This document shows, one piece after another, positions 9,887 through 19,429 of a stretch of DNA of 64,000 bases. The DNA is from Alteromonas sp. KUL42 (GTDB lineage: Bacteria; Pseudomonadota; Gammaproteobacteria; Enterobacterales; Alteromonadaceae), in assembly GCF_006538325.1 (NCBI RefSeq), contig NZ_BJKK01000010.1, forward strand, positions 1-64,000. The letters are read 5' to 3'. Numbering within the stretch: the first letter of the stretch is position 1; the number at the start of each line of letters is the position of its first letter. The notes beneath the pieces are model-generated. The model searched no databases, had not been told where the DNA came from, and worked only from the letters and a program-made list of their open reading frames with translations. A program made the translations under genes and the position numbers.

Positions 9887-9911
9887 AGCGCCCATTTAGG
9901 CGCTTTTTTTA
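9887..9911 (+). terminator. Rho-independent terminator after the small secreted protein gene
   Basis: The stem AGCGCC (9887-9892) pairs with GGCGCT (9899-9904) across a six-base loop and runs directly into seven Ts. Confidence 0.85.
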
Positions 9912-10006
9912 TATCTCAGACATTTTCAGTTTCATCGATTAAGTATTGCTTAACACTTTTTCGCACCATAGCGTAAATAACATTCACTCCCGTGTATAAA
10001 CCCTGA

Positions 10007-11251
10007 ATGTATAAAACAATGATAAAACGCGCTATTTGTCTAAAGGTTTTACTAAGCCTTACCCTCATAACCACTTTCACAAGCTCTGCTAAACAGCAAA
10101 AACTGTTACCAAGTGACGGTAAGACAGAGGACTACTTTGGGTATAGTGTCGCTGTTGATGGCACTACCGCACTGGTAGGGGCGTACAAAGCTGATATAAA
10201 CCTACATGAGGATGCTGGTGCGGCATATGTCTACACCAAAGTAGGATCAGGCTGGCAACAACAGGCAAAACTAAGTGTAACTCCTGCTTTTTCTAATGAC
10301 ACGCTTGGCGGTAAAGTAGCACTTAAAAACCGCATTGCCATACTCGGTATTAGAAATCGAGATGATGCAGCAGAAGATGCAGGGGCTGTGGTTGCATTTG
10401 AATATGAAGAATCTAATTGGTCTCAGCAGCAAATTTTAACGGCAACAGATGCAAAGAAAGGGGATGCCTTTGGTCAGAGTATTGGCCTAACTGAGCAATT
10501 CCTCGTTATTGGTGCTCCCCGCAGCGATAGTCCTCTCGAAGACACCGGGGCTGTGTACGTCTATTCACGAAGTCAAGATAGTTGGCAGTTTCAAAGCAAA
10601 CTAACAGCAGATGATGGCATGGCGGGTGACTTGTTTGGAATTAGTGTAGCTGTAGATGGCAATACCATTCTAGTTGGTGCCGATTTAAATGATGAAAAAG
10701 CAGAAAATGCAGGCGCTGTTTACGTTTTTTCATTCAATGGAAGTCAGTGGAGTCAACAGGCTAAGCTCATGGCGAGCGACGGTGCTAAGACTGATATATT
10801 TGGCGTAAGAGTCGCCCTACACGGTGATACCGCATTAATCTCTGCACGAAGGGATGACATAGAAGGAGTTGGTGTTGACGCGGGATCAGCATATATTTTC
10901 GAGCGTTCAAATAATACATGGGAACAAACTCAAAAGCTCATTGCGCCGGACGGTAATGCAGATGATAGATTTGGGCGTGGCGTGGCGCTAAGCAATGACA
11001 CTGCAATAATCAGTGCAATGCACCATGATGCTAAAGATAGTGATGCGGGTGCCGCCTACGTTTTCAAAAAGCAACATAAACGATGGCGTCTTGAGCGAAA
11101 GATACTTGCGATAGATGGGTTATCAGAAGACAGATTTGGTTGGAACGTCTCATTATCAAATAGTACGGCCATTATTGCGGCCCCTCATCGCGATGACAAT
11201 GGCGAAACTTCCGGTGCAGCATACGTGATAGATTTATCTGACAAAAATTAG
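10007..11251 (+). CDS. Secreted FG-GAP repeat protein (integrin-like beta-propeller)
   Basis: A 414-residue protein that begins with a signal peptide (hydrophobic to about residue 28) and then consists almost wholly of about seven repeats of 50-55 residues. The repeats have the pattern D.FG.SVAVDG.TALVGA...D....GAAYVY. This is the FG-GAP type that folds as an integrin-like propeller, with possible calcium sites in the acidic loops. The role is probably extracellular or surface binding, not catalysis. The start is ATG 10007, with a second ATG at 10019; neither has a strong ribosome site. It is not linked to an obvious operon partner. Confidence 0.8.
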   Translation: MYKTMIKRAICLKVLLSLTLITTFTSSAKQQKLLPSDGKTEDYFGYSVAVDGTTALVGAYKADINLHEDAGAAYVYTKVGSGWQQQAKLSVTPAFSNDTLGGKVALKNRIAILGIRNRDDAAEDAGAVVAFEYEESNWSQQQILTATDAKKGDAFGQSIGLTEQFLVIGAPRSDSPLEDTGAVYVYSRSQDSWQFQSKLTADDGMAGDLFGISVAVDGNTILVGADLNDEKAENAGAVYVFSFNGSQWSQQAKLMASDGAKTDIFGVRVALHGDTALISARRDDIEGVGVDAGSAYIFERSNNTWEQTQKLIAPDGNADDRFGRGVALSNDTAIISAMHHDAKDSDAGAAYVFKKQHKRWRLERKILAIDGLSEDRFGWNVSLSNSTAIIAAPHRDDNGETSGAAYVIDLSDKN

Positions 11252-11334
11252 ATAGCGTTATAAATATCAAAATCGGCATCAAACTTGGTGTCGAGTTCTC
11301 CCCGTTTTCGTGTTGGTCAAAAAACTAAATGTTG

Positions 11335-11358
11335 TGGTCAATATGACCAATGATTGGT
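11335..11358. promoter_or_regulatory. Overlapping palindromes upstream of pspA, candidate activator site
   Basis: TGGTCA-ATA-TGACCA (11335-11349) is a perfect dyad, and ACCAAT-G-ATTGGT (11346-11358) is a second perfect dyad overlapping it. A further half site TTGGTCA lies at 11313. They sit about 80-100 bp upstream of the sigma54-like promoter, the usual distance for an enhancer-binding protein such as PspF. The identity of the binder is inference. Confidence 0.45.
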
Positions 11359-11434
11359 TTTTCTCTTTCTCTGTACTTCCTCTTTAGTTCACCTTTATGT
11401 TAAATAATCTAATGAAATCAATGCTTTAATTTTC

Positions 11435-11450
11435 TGGCATGCCGATTGTA
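11435..11450 (+). promoter_or_regulatory. Sigma54-type promoter candidate for the psp cluster
   Basis: TGGCATGCCGATTGTA matches the -24/-12 consensus TGGCAyG-N4-TTGCW, with GG in place and GT instead of GC at -12. Transcription would begin near 11461, about 70 bp before the pspA start. E. coli pspA is sigma54-dependent, which supports the reading. Confidence 0.55.
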
Positions 11451-11532
11451 ATAGTAATGAGGAATCCAGCGAACAACACACAATGTGATACAGGGCTGGA
11501 AACCAAACAACATTCTTAACGGAGAAATAATC

Positions 11533-12201
11533 ATGGGTATGTTTTCGCGTATTAACGATATTGTTCAGGCAAACATCAACGCAATGTTAGATAAAGCTGA
11601 GGATCCAGAAAAAATCATTCGTCTGATTATTCAGGAAATGGAAGAAACATTGGTTGAAGTTCGCACTGATGCCGCACGTTATATTGCGCAGCAAAAAACG
11701 CTAACACGTCAAATGGACGGGGCAACAAAGCAAATTAATGGCTGGCAAGACAAAGCGCAGCTTGCGATGAATAACGATAAGGAAGCATTGGCAAAGGCTG
11801 CGCTGATTGAAAAGCAAAAGTATGTTGCGAAGTTGACCTCACTGGAAGAACAGCAAGCGCACTTAACAGAAACTATTGAGAAGATTCAGGAAGATACATC
11901 GCGCTTAAACAGCAAACTTGCTGAGGCCAAAGCAAAGCAAAAAACCTTGGTTCAGCGCAGAAACTCAGCGCAAACCCGCTTGAAAGTGAAGCAAGCCAAC
12001 CATGAAAGCAAAATTGATGATGCGATGACACGTTTTGAAAATTACGAGCAGCGTATCGACTATCTAGAAGCGCAAGTTGATGCCTACGATCTAACCAAGT
12101 CGAGTGATGCTGCATCATTACAAGCACAGTTTGATGTCATGGAAGCAGATGAAGCAATCGAGAAAGAACTGGCTGAACTTAAAAAGAAGAAGGTTGCTTA
12201 G
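11533..12201 (+). CDS. pspA: Phage shock protein A (PspA/IM30 family)
   Basis: PspA binds stressed inner membrane as a coiled-coil scaffold and helps keep proton motive force. The start is ATG 11533, preceded by GGAGAAATAATC; an upstream in-frame ATG at 11485 lacks a ribosome site and precedes non-family sequence. The 222-residue product begins MGMFSRINDIVQANINAMLD and then has AEDPEKIIRLIIQEMEETLV, the PspA signature. Predicted long helices run to the end. It is followed by a PspC-domain gene and a membrane protein gene, and preceded by a sigma54-like promoter. No pspF or pspB gene is next to it. Confidence 0.95.
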   Translation: MGMFSRINDIVQANINAMLDKAEDPEKIIRLIIQEMEETLVEVRTDAARYIAQQKTLTRQMDGATKQINGWQDKAQLAMNNDKEALAKAALIEKQKYVAKLTSLEEQQAHLTETIEKIQEDTSRLNSKLAEAKAKQKTLVQRRNSAQTRLKVKQANHESKIDDAMTRFENYEQRIDYLEAQVDAYDLTKSSDAASLQAQFDVMEADEAIEKELAELKKKKVA

Positions 12202-12279
12202 GCAACTCTCTTCTTACTAAACCGACGTAAAGTCGAACGAAAATCGCAAAGAGCAAAGTAAAGAATTTTGGAGAAGAAC

Positions 12280-12480
12280 ATGAAAATACCATCACAAAAA
12301 CGTATGTATAGAGATTTAGATTCAGGCGTTATCTCAGGTGTTTGTGCAGGCGTAGCACGCTACTTTGATATCGATGCGGTTTGGGTTCGTGCTGCGGCGG
12401 TTGTAAGTTTGTTCGTTGCTACACCTATTACCATTGTTGCTTACATAGCCGCCGTTATTCTTTTACCGAGGATGGTGTAA
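12280..12480 (+). CDS. pspC: PspC-domain small membrane protein
   Basis: A 66-residue protein starting at ATG 12280 (GGAG at 12270-12273; the in-frame ATG at 12268 has none). It shows the PspC domain pattern RDLDSGVISGVCAGVARYFD and IDAVWVRAAAVVSLFVATP, plus a C-terminal membrane segment. It is shorter than E. coli PspC and lacks the long cytoplasmic tail. It follows pspA by about 80 bp, and its stop overlaps the start of the next gene (TAATG), so the three genes should be one operon. Confidence 0.85.
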   Translation: MKIPSQKRMYRDLDSGVISGVCAGVARYFDIDAVWVRAAAVVSLFVATPITIVAYIAAVILLPRMV

Positions 12481-12842
12481 TGAAAAATTTTCTACTCGCT
12501 GTGGTTATTGCCATTATTGTGGTGAACTGCATGGGAACCTTGGTTGATGATTGGTTAGGAATGCACTTGGTTATGTCTGACGAGTTGCTAAGTCCTTGGG
12601 AAAATGTGGCGGTACTTACATTGATAGGCGTTGTTTTGGCAATTGTTGGTTTTGTGGTTGCAGTTAGTGTGTTGGGGACTATCCTTTTAGCATTGGGTGC
12701 TGGGTTTTTAGCATTGCTTGCTGTTGGCGTAAGTGCATTTTGGCCTATCATCCTTATTGTAATCGCACTATATGCGTTGAAAAATAGAAGTTCTGTACGG
12801 TATAAGCGTCAAAATGACGGTAACATGCATCAATCATTATAG
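12480..12842 (+). CDS. Small inner-membrane protein of the psp cluster
   Basis: The start is ATG 12480, overlapping the pspC stop by one base (TAATG), which marks translational coupling. The 120-residue product has about four hydrophobic stretches (about residues 3-20, 41-62, 64-82 and 84-100) and a short basic cytoplasmic tail. No family is recognised with confidence. Position suggests a partner of PspC in envelope stress response. Confidence 0.7.
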   Translation: MKNFLLAVVIAIIVVNCMGTLVDDWLGMHLVMSDELLSPWENVAVLTLIGVVLAIVGFVVAVSVLGTILLALGAGFLALLAVGVSAFWPIILIVIALYALKNRSSVRYKRQNDGNMHQSL

Positions 12843-12959
12843 GAATTATAAATGAATTTAAGTTGTGTTTAGTTATCAAATAATGATGTTATATGCACGA
12901 CTATCAATGAAAATTGTAATCCACACGCAAATTTAAGAAATTAAAGAAAGTTAAGCAGT

Positions 12960-12989
12960 ACATATAGCTGGCCCTGGCCGGCTATATGT
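12960..12989. repeat. 30-bp near-perfect palindrome upstream of the DUF2333 gene
   Basis: The left arm ACATATAGCTGGCC... pairs with ...GGCCGGCTATATGT around a CT centre, with a single T/G mismatch in 14 positions. No T-run follows, so it is not a classical terminator for the psp cluster. It may be an operator or an mRNA hairpin 25 bp before the DUF2333 start. Confidence 0.55.
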
Positions 12990-13013
12990 CATTATAAGGA
13001 AGGTTGGTGTTAT

Positions 13014-14006
13014 ATGAGACAATCAATTAACGCAAAATGGATAGTAAGCGGTTCGTTAGCAATCGTTGTAATTTTTTGGCTAATCGGCTGGTACTGGAGT
13101 CTGTCGCCTGATGCATACGACGTGCGACAGCGCGTTGAGCAAAGTGCATCAATAGAAAATCCAACGCGAGTCGCTGGATATACACTCACTACCACCATGA
13201 TTGATGTGTCGGAAACCCTTCTTAATAAACCCGGTGGTTACCTTTCTAATGATGTCATTCCTCCAAGTGTATTTCTAGATAACATGCCTGCGTGGGAGTT
13301 TGGCGCGTTGGAAATGATCCGCGATTTAGCTTTATCTATGCGCAAAGACTTCAGTCGCTCCCAGTCTCAATCAGTAGAGAATTCATTCCTTACCAAAGCA
13401 CATCCTAAATTCAATATGGATCACAAGAGCTGGACGTTGCCTTCATCTGAGTCAAGCTATGCCGATGGCATTGCATTACTTAAGCAGTACCGCGATGAAT
13501 TGGCCAACACCCGTCAATCAGACAGTCAATTTTATACCCGTGCTGATAATTTACGCGAATGGTTGAAACAGGTCGAAAAACGTTTGGGTAGCTATTCACA
13601 AAGACTCAGTGCCAGCGTAGGATCAGCGCGAGTGAATACCGACTTGGCTGGTGATGCTAATGCTCGCCAATCTTCACCTGTCGCTAGCCAGCGTGTGGTC
13701 CAAACGAGTTGGTGGAAATTAGACGACAACTTTTATGAAGCACGCGGTGCAACGTGGGCATTGTTACACTTCTTAAAAGCCGTTGAAATTGAATTTTATG
13801 ATGTACTGGAAGATAAAAATGCTCTGGTTAGTTTGCAGCAAATTATTAGAGAGCTTGAGGCTACTCAGCAAACCGTATATAGCCCTATGATCTTAAATGG
13901 TAGCGGCTTTGGCTTGCTGGCCAATCACTCATTGGTCATGGCAAACTATATTTCCAGGGCAAATGCCGCTTTAATTGAACTATCAGAACTGCTTAATCAA
14001 GGATAA
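13014..14006 (+). CDS. DUF2333 family membrane-anchored protein
   Basis: A 330-residue protein with one N-terminal membrane anchor (about residues 10-28) and a large periplasmic domain. It has the DUF2333 features GGYLSNDVIPPSVFLDNMPA and WEFGALEMIRDLALSMRKDF in the first third, and a conserved ARGATWALLHFLKAVEIEF block near residue 245. Function is unknown for the family. The TIGR04219 barrel gene begins 3 bp after its stop, so the two are co-transcribed. Confidence 0.85.
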   Translation: MRQSINAKWIVSGSLAIVVIFWLIGWYWSLSPDAYDVRQRVEQSASIENPTRVAGYTLTTTMIDVSETLLNKPGGYLSNDVIPPSVFLDNMPAWEFGALEMIRDLALSMRKDFSRSQSQSVENSFLTKAHPKFNMDHKSWTLPSSESSYADGIALLKQYRDELANTRQSDSQFYTRADNLREWLKQVEKRLGSYSQRLSASVGSARVNTDLAGDANARQSSPVASQRVVQTSWWKLDDNFYEARGATWALLHFLKAVEIEFYDVLEDKNALVSLQQIIRELEATQQTVYSPMILNGSGFGLLANHSLVMANYISRANAALIELSELLNQG

Positions 14007-14009
14007 TGA

Positions 14010-14765
14010 ATGAAAAAAGGTCTTCTTGTTGCTGCATTAGGTTGTGCAATGCTATCGCAAGCGTCTTACGCAGATACCATTGCCGGCGTATATGTCGGTG
14101 CTCAAATGTGGCAAACAGACACCTCGGGTGGCTTTGCCGATACTAGCAATACCGCTGATTTTAACTTTGACGATGAAACTAACACGGCGTTATATGTTGC
14201 CTTAGAACACCCGTTGCCTTTCATTCCAAACGTAAAGATAAATCACACATCACTCGATAATTCAGGCTCTACGGTGTTGAGCTCGAATCTGACATTTGAC
14301 GGTCAGCTTTATACTGCAAACAGTACGGTAAGTACGGATGTTGAAATAAGCGCTACCGATTTTATCCTTTATTACGAGTTGTTTGATAACGACCTAGTGA
14401 GCTTTGATTTAGGGATAAACGCTAAGTACATCGATGGCGATCTTTTTGTTGTGGATAGGGCGAGTAATACTTCAGGGGCCACTGAATTTTCTGGTGTTGT
14501 TCCTATGGCGTACTCAAAAGTACAGCTCGGGTTACCCTTTACCGGTTTATCTGCTTACTTTGAAGGAAGCTATCTCTCTTTTGATGATCATGAGCTCAGC
14601 GATTATCAGGTCGCCCTTCAATATTCTTTTATAGAAAGCATCGCACTAGATATGACACTGCAATTAGGTTACCGAAACGTAACCGTCGACATTGAAGATC
14701 TCGATGATGTGTATGCCGATATGGAGTTCGATGGTGTTTTTGCAGGCCTAGAACTGCACTTTTAA
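14010..14765 (+). CDS. TIGR04219-family outer-membrane beta-barrel protein
   Basis: A 251-residue protein with a signal peptide (cleavage ASYA-DTI, about residue 21) and a small beta-barrel sequence ending in an aromatic residue (VFAGLELHF). The opening block GVYVGAQMWQTDTSGGF and the EHPLPFIPNVKINHTSLD segment are typical of TIGR04219. Function is unknown; it is an outer-membrane protein by pattern. It is tightly coupled to the DUF2333 gene upstream and closed by a terminator at 14790. Confidence 0.85.
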   Translation: MKKGLLVAALGCAMLSQASYADTIAGVYVGAQMWQTDTSGGFADTSNTADFNFDDETNTALYVALEHPLPFIPNVKINHTSLDNSGSTVLSSNLTFDGQLYTANSTVSTDVEISATDFILYYELFDNDLVSFDLGINAKYIDGDLFVVDRASNTSGATEFSGVVPMAYSKVQLGLPFTGLSAYFEGSYLSFDDHELSDYQVALQYSFIESIALDMTLQLGYRNVTVDIEDLDDVYADMEFDGVFAGLELHF

Positions 14766-14789
14766 GCCATTTGCTACAAAATTTAATAA

Positions 14790-14822
14790 GGCGTTAGGGG
14801 CTTCCTTTAACGCCGTTTTTTT
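14790..14822 (+). terminator. Rho-independent terminator after the TIGR04219 gene
   Basis: GGCGTTA (14790-14796) pairs with TAACGCC (14808-14814), followed by G and seven Ts. Confidence 0.85.
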
Positions 14823-14897
14823 ATTTCAATGTCGCTTTTAAGCACTTTACGTAATAAAAAAGTTTCATTTATTCTTTTCTCTTCTTGAAGAAAGTCG

Positions 14898-14927
14898 TTA
14901 GCCTTAGCGTCATTGATAAAAGGCTAA
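14898..14927 (+). promoter_or_regulatory. Stem-loop covering the cysJ ribosome site
   Basis: TTAGCCTT (14898-14905) pairs perfectly with AAGGCTAA (14920-14927) across 14 bases. The right arm holds the only Shine-Dalgarno-like bases (AAAAGG) before ATG 14934, so the stem would hide the ribosome site. A role in translational control is inference. Confidence 0.45.
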
Positions 14928-14933
14928 AAGACT

Positions 14934-16757
14934 ATGTCACAAGATTCTAATTCTAATTCAGCGCCAGGCGCGGTATTAAACGAACAACAATGGAATGCAA
15001 TCACACAAGCTATTGCAGGCTTAAACCGTGATCAACTTACCTGGGTAAGTGGTTATGCAGCGGGAATGGCGGCTGCTCAAGGTGGTGCGATTGCTCCCGT
15101 TATACAAAGCGCAACTGCACCAGCCGGTGATGCGCCAACCCTAACCATTCTTTACGGCTCACAAACAGGTAACGCCAAAGGTATTGCTGCACAGTGCCAA
15201 GCGAAAGCTGAAGCTGCTGGTTATAGCAGTAAGTTAGTGAGTATGGCCGACTACAAACCTCGCAACTTGAAAGGGGAGACCCACGTAGCGGTGTTTGTAA
15301 GTACCCATGGTGAAGGTGATGCGCCAGATGATGCCATTGAATTGCATGAATTCTTGGGCGGCAAAAAAGCACCGAAGCTTGCCAATACTAAGTATGCTGT
15401 ACTGGGCTTAGGCGATAGTAGCTATGAGTTTTTCTGCCAAACCGGTAAAGACTTTGACGAGCGCTTGGGCAAAATTGGCGGTAAGTCCATTGTTGAGCGT
15501 TTAGATTGTGATGTTGACTATGAAGCAGAGGCCGAAGCGTGGCTTGCCAAGCTTATTGAAGCGTTAAAAGATGACTTCAGCGCAGCGCAAGCCCCAGCGG
15601 TAGCAGTACAAGCCGGCGTTGCGGTGCAAGGTGTTGCTTCACAAACGTACACCAAAAAAGCGCCTTTTAAGGCAGTGTTAATCGATTCTCAAAAAATCAC
15701 AGGCCGTGATTCAGTAAAAGATATTCGCCATATTGAAATCAGCCTTGAAGATTCTGGCATTACTTATCAACCCGGTGATGCCTTAGGAGTATGGTTTAAG
15801 AATGCTGCCACTTTGGTGTCTGAACTACTTGGTTTGTTGTCACTTGATGGCGATACAGAGGTTATCGTAGCTGATACTACAACTACACTTGTTGAAGCGT
15901 TAACCTCTAAATTAGAGCTTACGCTTAGCTATCCTAACTTCATCAAGTCATACCAAGCAGCAACAGGTTCAGAAAGCCTTGCTGCATTGATGGAAGACAA
16001 AGCACAGCTACGTACATATATGGCTGAGCGTCAGATTATTGATATTGTTCGCGACCATCCAGGGACGCTATCTGCTCAACAGTTGGTTGATGCACTTCGT
16101 CCATTAACGCCGCGTTTATACTCTATTGCATCAAGCCAAGCTGAAGTGGAAGAGGAAGTTCATCTCACTGTTGCACATGTTGACTATGAAGCTTTTGGTC
16201 ATCGTCATCAGGGCGGTGCATCTGGGTTCCTTTGTGAATACTTAGAGGAAAACGGTGAAGTAGAGGTGTTTGTAGAAAACAACGATAACTTCCGTTTGCC
16301 TACCGACCCAAATACGCCAGTTATCATGGTTGGTCCAGGTACAGGCATTGCGCCATTTAGAGCATTCATGCAAGAACGCGATGCGCAAGGTGCTGAAGGT
16401 AAAAACTGGTTGTTCTTTGGTAACCCGCACTTTACGCAAGATTTCTTGTATCAGGTTGAGTGGCAAGGGTACGTGAAAGAAGGCTTATTAGACAAAATTA
16501 CGCTTGCGTTCTCTCGTGACCAAGAAGAAAAAATCTACGTTCAACACCGCTTGTTGGAAAATGGCAAAGAGGTGTACGAATGGCTTGAACAGGGCGCGCA
16601 TTTCTACGTGTGTGGTGATGCAATGCACATGGCTAAAGATGTAGAAAATGCCCTTATTACTATTGTTCAAGAGCACGGTGGTAAATCTGAAGCCGATGCG
16701 AAAGCCTATGTTGTAGAGTTACGTAAAGCGAAGCGTTATCAGAAGGATGTCTATTAA
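14934..16757 (+). CDS. cysJ: Sulfite reductase (NADPH) flavoprotein alpha subunit CysJ
   Basis: CysJ carries electrons from NADPH through FAD and FMN to the CysI haemoprotein in assimilatory sulfite reduction. The 607-residue sequence has an FMN flavodoxin domain ([20 protein letters not shown] and [12 protein letters not shown], about residues 70-215). An FAD-binding reductase domain follows (RLYSIASSQ), with [18 protein letters not shown] and the C-terminal [11 protein letters not shown] that ends NADPH-type members. Length is normal. Its stop overlaps the cysI start by one base (TAATG). A stem-loop covers its ribosome site. CysB control is expected from the pathway, but no site was confirmed. 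Confidence 0.97.
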   Translation: MSQDSNSNSAPGAVLNEQQWNAITQAIAGLNRDQLTWVSGYAAGMAAAQGGAIAPVIQSATAPAGDAPTLTILYGSQTGNAKGIAAQCQAKAEAAGYSSKLVSMADYKPRNLKGETHVAVFVSTHGEGDAPDDAIELHEFLGGKKAPKLANTKYAVLGLGDSSYEFFCQTGKDFDERLGKIGGKSIVERLDCDVDYEAEAEAWLAKLIEALKDDFSAAQAPAVAVQAGVAVQGVASQTYTKKAPFKAVLIDSQKITGRDSVKDIRHIEISLEDSGITYQPGDALGVWFKNAATLVSELLGLLSLDGDTEVIVADTTTTLVEALTSKLELTLSYPNFIKSYQAATGSESLAALMEDKAQLRTYMAERQIIDIVRDHPGTLSAQQLVDALRPLTPRLYSIASSQAEVEEEVHLTVAHVDYEAFGHRHQGGASGFLCEYLEENGEVEVFVENNDNFRLPTDPNTPVIMVGPGTGIAPFRAFMQERDAQGAEGKNWLFFGNPHFTQDFLYQVEWQGYVKEGLLDKITLAFSRDQEEKIYVQHRLLENGKEVYEWLEQGAHFYVCGDAMHMAKDVENALITIVQEHGGKSEADAKAYVVELRKAKRYQKDVY

Positions 16758-18478
16758 TGAGTAACGAAAAATCACCATTTATCGTTGAGGGCAAACTGGC
16801 TGACAACGAACGTTTAAAGCGCGAAAGTAATAATTTGCGCGGCACCATCGAAGCCGACTTAAAAGACCAACTTACCGGTGGCTTTACGGCTGATAATTTT
16901 CAGCTTATTCGTTTTCACGGTATGTATCAGCAGGATGATCGCGATATTCGAGCTGATCGCGCTAAGCAAAAGCTAGAGCCATTGCACAACGTTATGCTTC
17001 GTGCACGTTTACCTGGTGGGGTTATTACGCCTGACCAGTGGCTCGCTATCGACAAATTTGCCGCTGAACAAACCTTGTACGGCAGTATTCGTCTTACAAC
17101 CCGTCAAACTTTCCAGTTCCACGGTGTGTTGAAGCCGAAAATTAAGTCGATGCATCAAATGCTCAATAAAGTGGGTATCGATTCCATTGCCACAGCAGGT
17201 GACGTTAACCGCAACGTGTTGTGTACCTCTAACCCTGTTGAGTCTGAACTTCATCTTCAAGCCTTCGAGTGGGCAAAGAAAATAAGCGAGCACTTATTAC
17301 CTAAGACTCGCGCTTACGCTGAAATTTGGCTGGACGGAGAGAAAGTAGAAACTACCGAAAAGCCAGTAGAACCGATTTTGGGTGACAACTACTTGCCACG
17401 TAAATTTAAAACAACGGTTGTTATTCCGCCGCAAAATGACGTTGACGTGCATGCAAATGACCTTAACTTTGTGGCGATTGCAGAAAATGGCCAGTTGGTT
17501 GGTTTTAACGTATTGGTAGGTGGTGGTCTTGCCATGACCCATGGCGACAAGAGCACGTACCCGCGTAAAGCAAGTGACTTCGGTTTTATTCCTTTGACCA
17601 GTACATTAGATGTTGCCGCTGCCGTTGTGACTACACAGCGTGATTGGGGTAACCGAGTTAATCGCAAGAACGCAAAAACCAAATATACATTAGAGCGCGT
17701 TGGTGTTGAAAACTTCAAAGCTGAAGTTGAAAAGCGTGCAGGTGTGACATTCCAGGAAAGCAGACCTTATGAATTTACTGGTCGCGGAGACCGCTTTGGA
17801 TGGGTTGAAGGTATTGACGGAAAATACCATTTAACGGTGTTTATTGAGAACGGCCGTATTTTAGATTACCCGAATAAGACACTTAAAACTGGCTGTGCAG
17901 AAATCGCAAAAATTCACAAAGGTGACTTCCGCTTAACGGCTAATCAAAACCTTATCATTGCAGGTGTTGCACCAGAAGACAAAGCGGCTATAGAGTCTCT
18001 TGCTCGAGAACATGGCTTGATTGCTCCGGCAATTTCAAATCAACGTCTTGATTCTATGGCGTGTGTAGCACTGCCTACTTGCCCGCTAGCAATGGCAGAA
18101 GCCGAACGTTATTTACCTGATGCGGTAACCGAACTTGAAGGGTTACTTGCGAAGCATGGTCTTGAACAAGACAGTGTTATCTTCCGAGTAACAGGGTGTC
18201 CGAATGGTTGTGGTCGCGCCATGCTCTCTGAAGTAGGGTTAGTTGGTAAAGGCCCTGGTAAGTACAACTTGCATTTAGGGGGCGACAGAGAAGGTACACG
18301 TATTCCACGTATGTATCGCGAAAATATCAGCGAACAGGAAATCATGGCAGAACTCGATGTGTTATTGGGCCAATGGGCCAAAGAGCGCAATGCGGGTGAA
18401 GCTTTTGGTGATTTTGTGGTTCGCGCTGGTGTTGTTAAACCAGTAATCGACTCTGCACGAGATTTCTATGACGCATAG
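16757..18478 (+). CDS. cysI: Sulfite reductase (NADPH) haemoprotein beta subunit CysI
   Basis: CysI reduces sulfite to sulfide on a coupled sirohaem and 4Fe-4S centre. The 573-residue product has the family repeats and the four cluster cysteines C436 and C442 ([20 protein letters not shown]) and C481 and C485 ([12 protein letters not shown]). Sirohaem contacts such as [12 protein letters not shown] are also present. Coupled start with cysJ and an 11-bp overlap with cysH indicate one operon, cysJ-cysI-cysH. Confidence 0.97.
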   Translation: MSNEKSPFIVEGKLADNERLKRESNNLRGTIEADLKDQLTGGFTADNFQLIRFHGMYQQDDRDIRADRAKQKLEPLHNVMLRARLPGGVITPDQWLAIDKFAAEQTLYGSIRLTTRQTFQFHGVLKPKIKSMHQMLNKVGIDSIATAGDVNRNVLCTSNPVESELHLQAFEWAKKISEHLLPKTRAYAEIWLDGEKVETTEKPVEPILGDNYLPRKFKTTVVIPPQNDVDVHANDLNFVAIAENGQLVGFNVLVGGGLAMTHGDKSTYPRKASDFGFIPLTSTLDVAAAVVTTQRDWGNRVNRKNAKTKYTLERVGVENFKAEVEKRAGVTFQESRPYEFTGRGDRFGWVEGIDGKYHLTVFIENGRILDYPNKTLKTGCAEIAKIHKGDFRLTANQNLIIAGVAPEDKAAIESLAREHGLIAPAISNQRLDSMACVALPTCPLAMAEAERYLPDAVTELEGLLAKHGLEQDSVIFRVTGCPNGCGRAMLSEVGLVGKGPGKYNLHLGGDREGTRIPRMYRENISEQEIMAELDVLLGQWAKERNAGEAFGDFVVRAGVVKPVIDSARDFYDA

Positions 18479-19223
18479 TGTAAACAGTACAGCATCACAG
18501 CAGCAAACTCTTTCACTTGATATCAGTAAGGAAGCGCTTGCTGATATCAATGAAACGCTGGAGAAAATGACAGCGCAAGAGCGGGTGGCATGGGCGCTAG
18601 AGAATTTACCTGATACGCACATTGTTTCATCGAGCTTTGGTGCCCAATCAGCAGTGATGCTGCACATGTTGACGCAAGCACAACCGGATATGCCGGTTGT
18701 GCTCACCGATACCGGCTATTTGTTTCCAGAAACCTATCAATTTATTGACGAACTAGTTGATAAATTGAAACTAAACCTGCATGTCTATCGTGCTGATATG
18801 TCATCAGCATGGCAAGAGGCGAGGTTTGGTCGTTTGTGGGAAAAAGGCATTGAGGGTATTGAGCAGTACAACAAAATGAACAAAGTAGAGCCCATGCAAC
18901 GTGCTTTGAGTGATCTTAAAGCCGGAACTTGGTTTGCGGGGCTACGCAGAAGCCAGTCTGATACACGTGGGAAACTACCTGTACTGCAGAAAGTGGGTAA
19001 GCAATTTAAGTTATATCCAATCATCGATTGGAGTAACAAAGACTTGCATTACTACTTAAAAGACAATGGTCTTGACTATCACCCTTTGTGGGAGCAAGGC
19101 TATGTGTCTATTGGCGATTGGCATACTACGCAGTCATTGCAAGAAGGTATGAGTGAGCAAGATACTCGTTTCTTTGGCTTAAAAAGAGAATGTGGGTTAC
19201 ACGAATTCGGTGACGGAATCTAG
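18468..19223 (+). CDS. cysH: Phosphoadenosine phosphosulfate (PAPS) reductase CysH
   Basis: CysH reduces PAPS to sulfite with thioredoxin as electron donor. The 251-residue protein shows [13 protein letters not shown] (nucleotide-binding loop), [13 protein letters not shown] and the C-terminal catalytic cysteine in [12 protein letters not shown]. The paired Cys motifs of APS-type 4Fe-4S reductases are absent, which supports PAPS use. It begins inside the end of cysI. After it come 206 bp without a gene, including a weak hairpin at 19269. Confidence 0.96.
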   Translation: MTHSVNSTASQQQTLSLDISKEALADINETLEKMTAQERVAWALENLPDTHIVSSSFGAQSAVMLHMLTQAQPDMPVVLTDTGYLFPETYQFIDELVDKLKLNLHVYRADMSSAWQEARFGRLWEKGIEGIEQYNKMNKVEPMQRALSDLKAGTWFAGLRRSQSDTRGKLPVLQKVGKQFKLYPIIDWSNKDLHYYLKDNGLDYHPLWEQGYVSIGDWHTTQSLQEGMSEQDTRFFGLKRECGLHEFGDGI

Positions 19224-19268
19224 ATTCACTTAAACAGGCACCAGTCTTGTCATGCGAGTACTTAATGG

Positions 19269-19286
19269 GCAAGGCTGTTGCCTTGC
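19269..19286 (+). terminator. Hairpin after cysH, weak terminator candidate
   Basis: GCAAGGC and GCCTTGC form a perfect 7-bp stem with a TGTT loop, but no T-run follows (TCCTAATTAGG), so termination is uncertain. Confidence 0.3.
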
Positions 19287-19429
19287 TCCTAATTAGGTAG
19301 CGCAGTGCTTAAATAAAGCAAGTTAGGCACTTAATACCAGTCCGCACAGATAATTACCCACTCAGCAATCTTTAAATTGCCGGCGTAAGCGTCATAACTA
19401 AATGAGTATCAAGCTCATCCTAAACTCTT

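Noticed and set aside
9886-9911. Repeat element or attachment site
   Set aside because: It is a simple terminator with a T-run.
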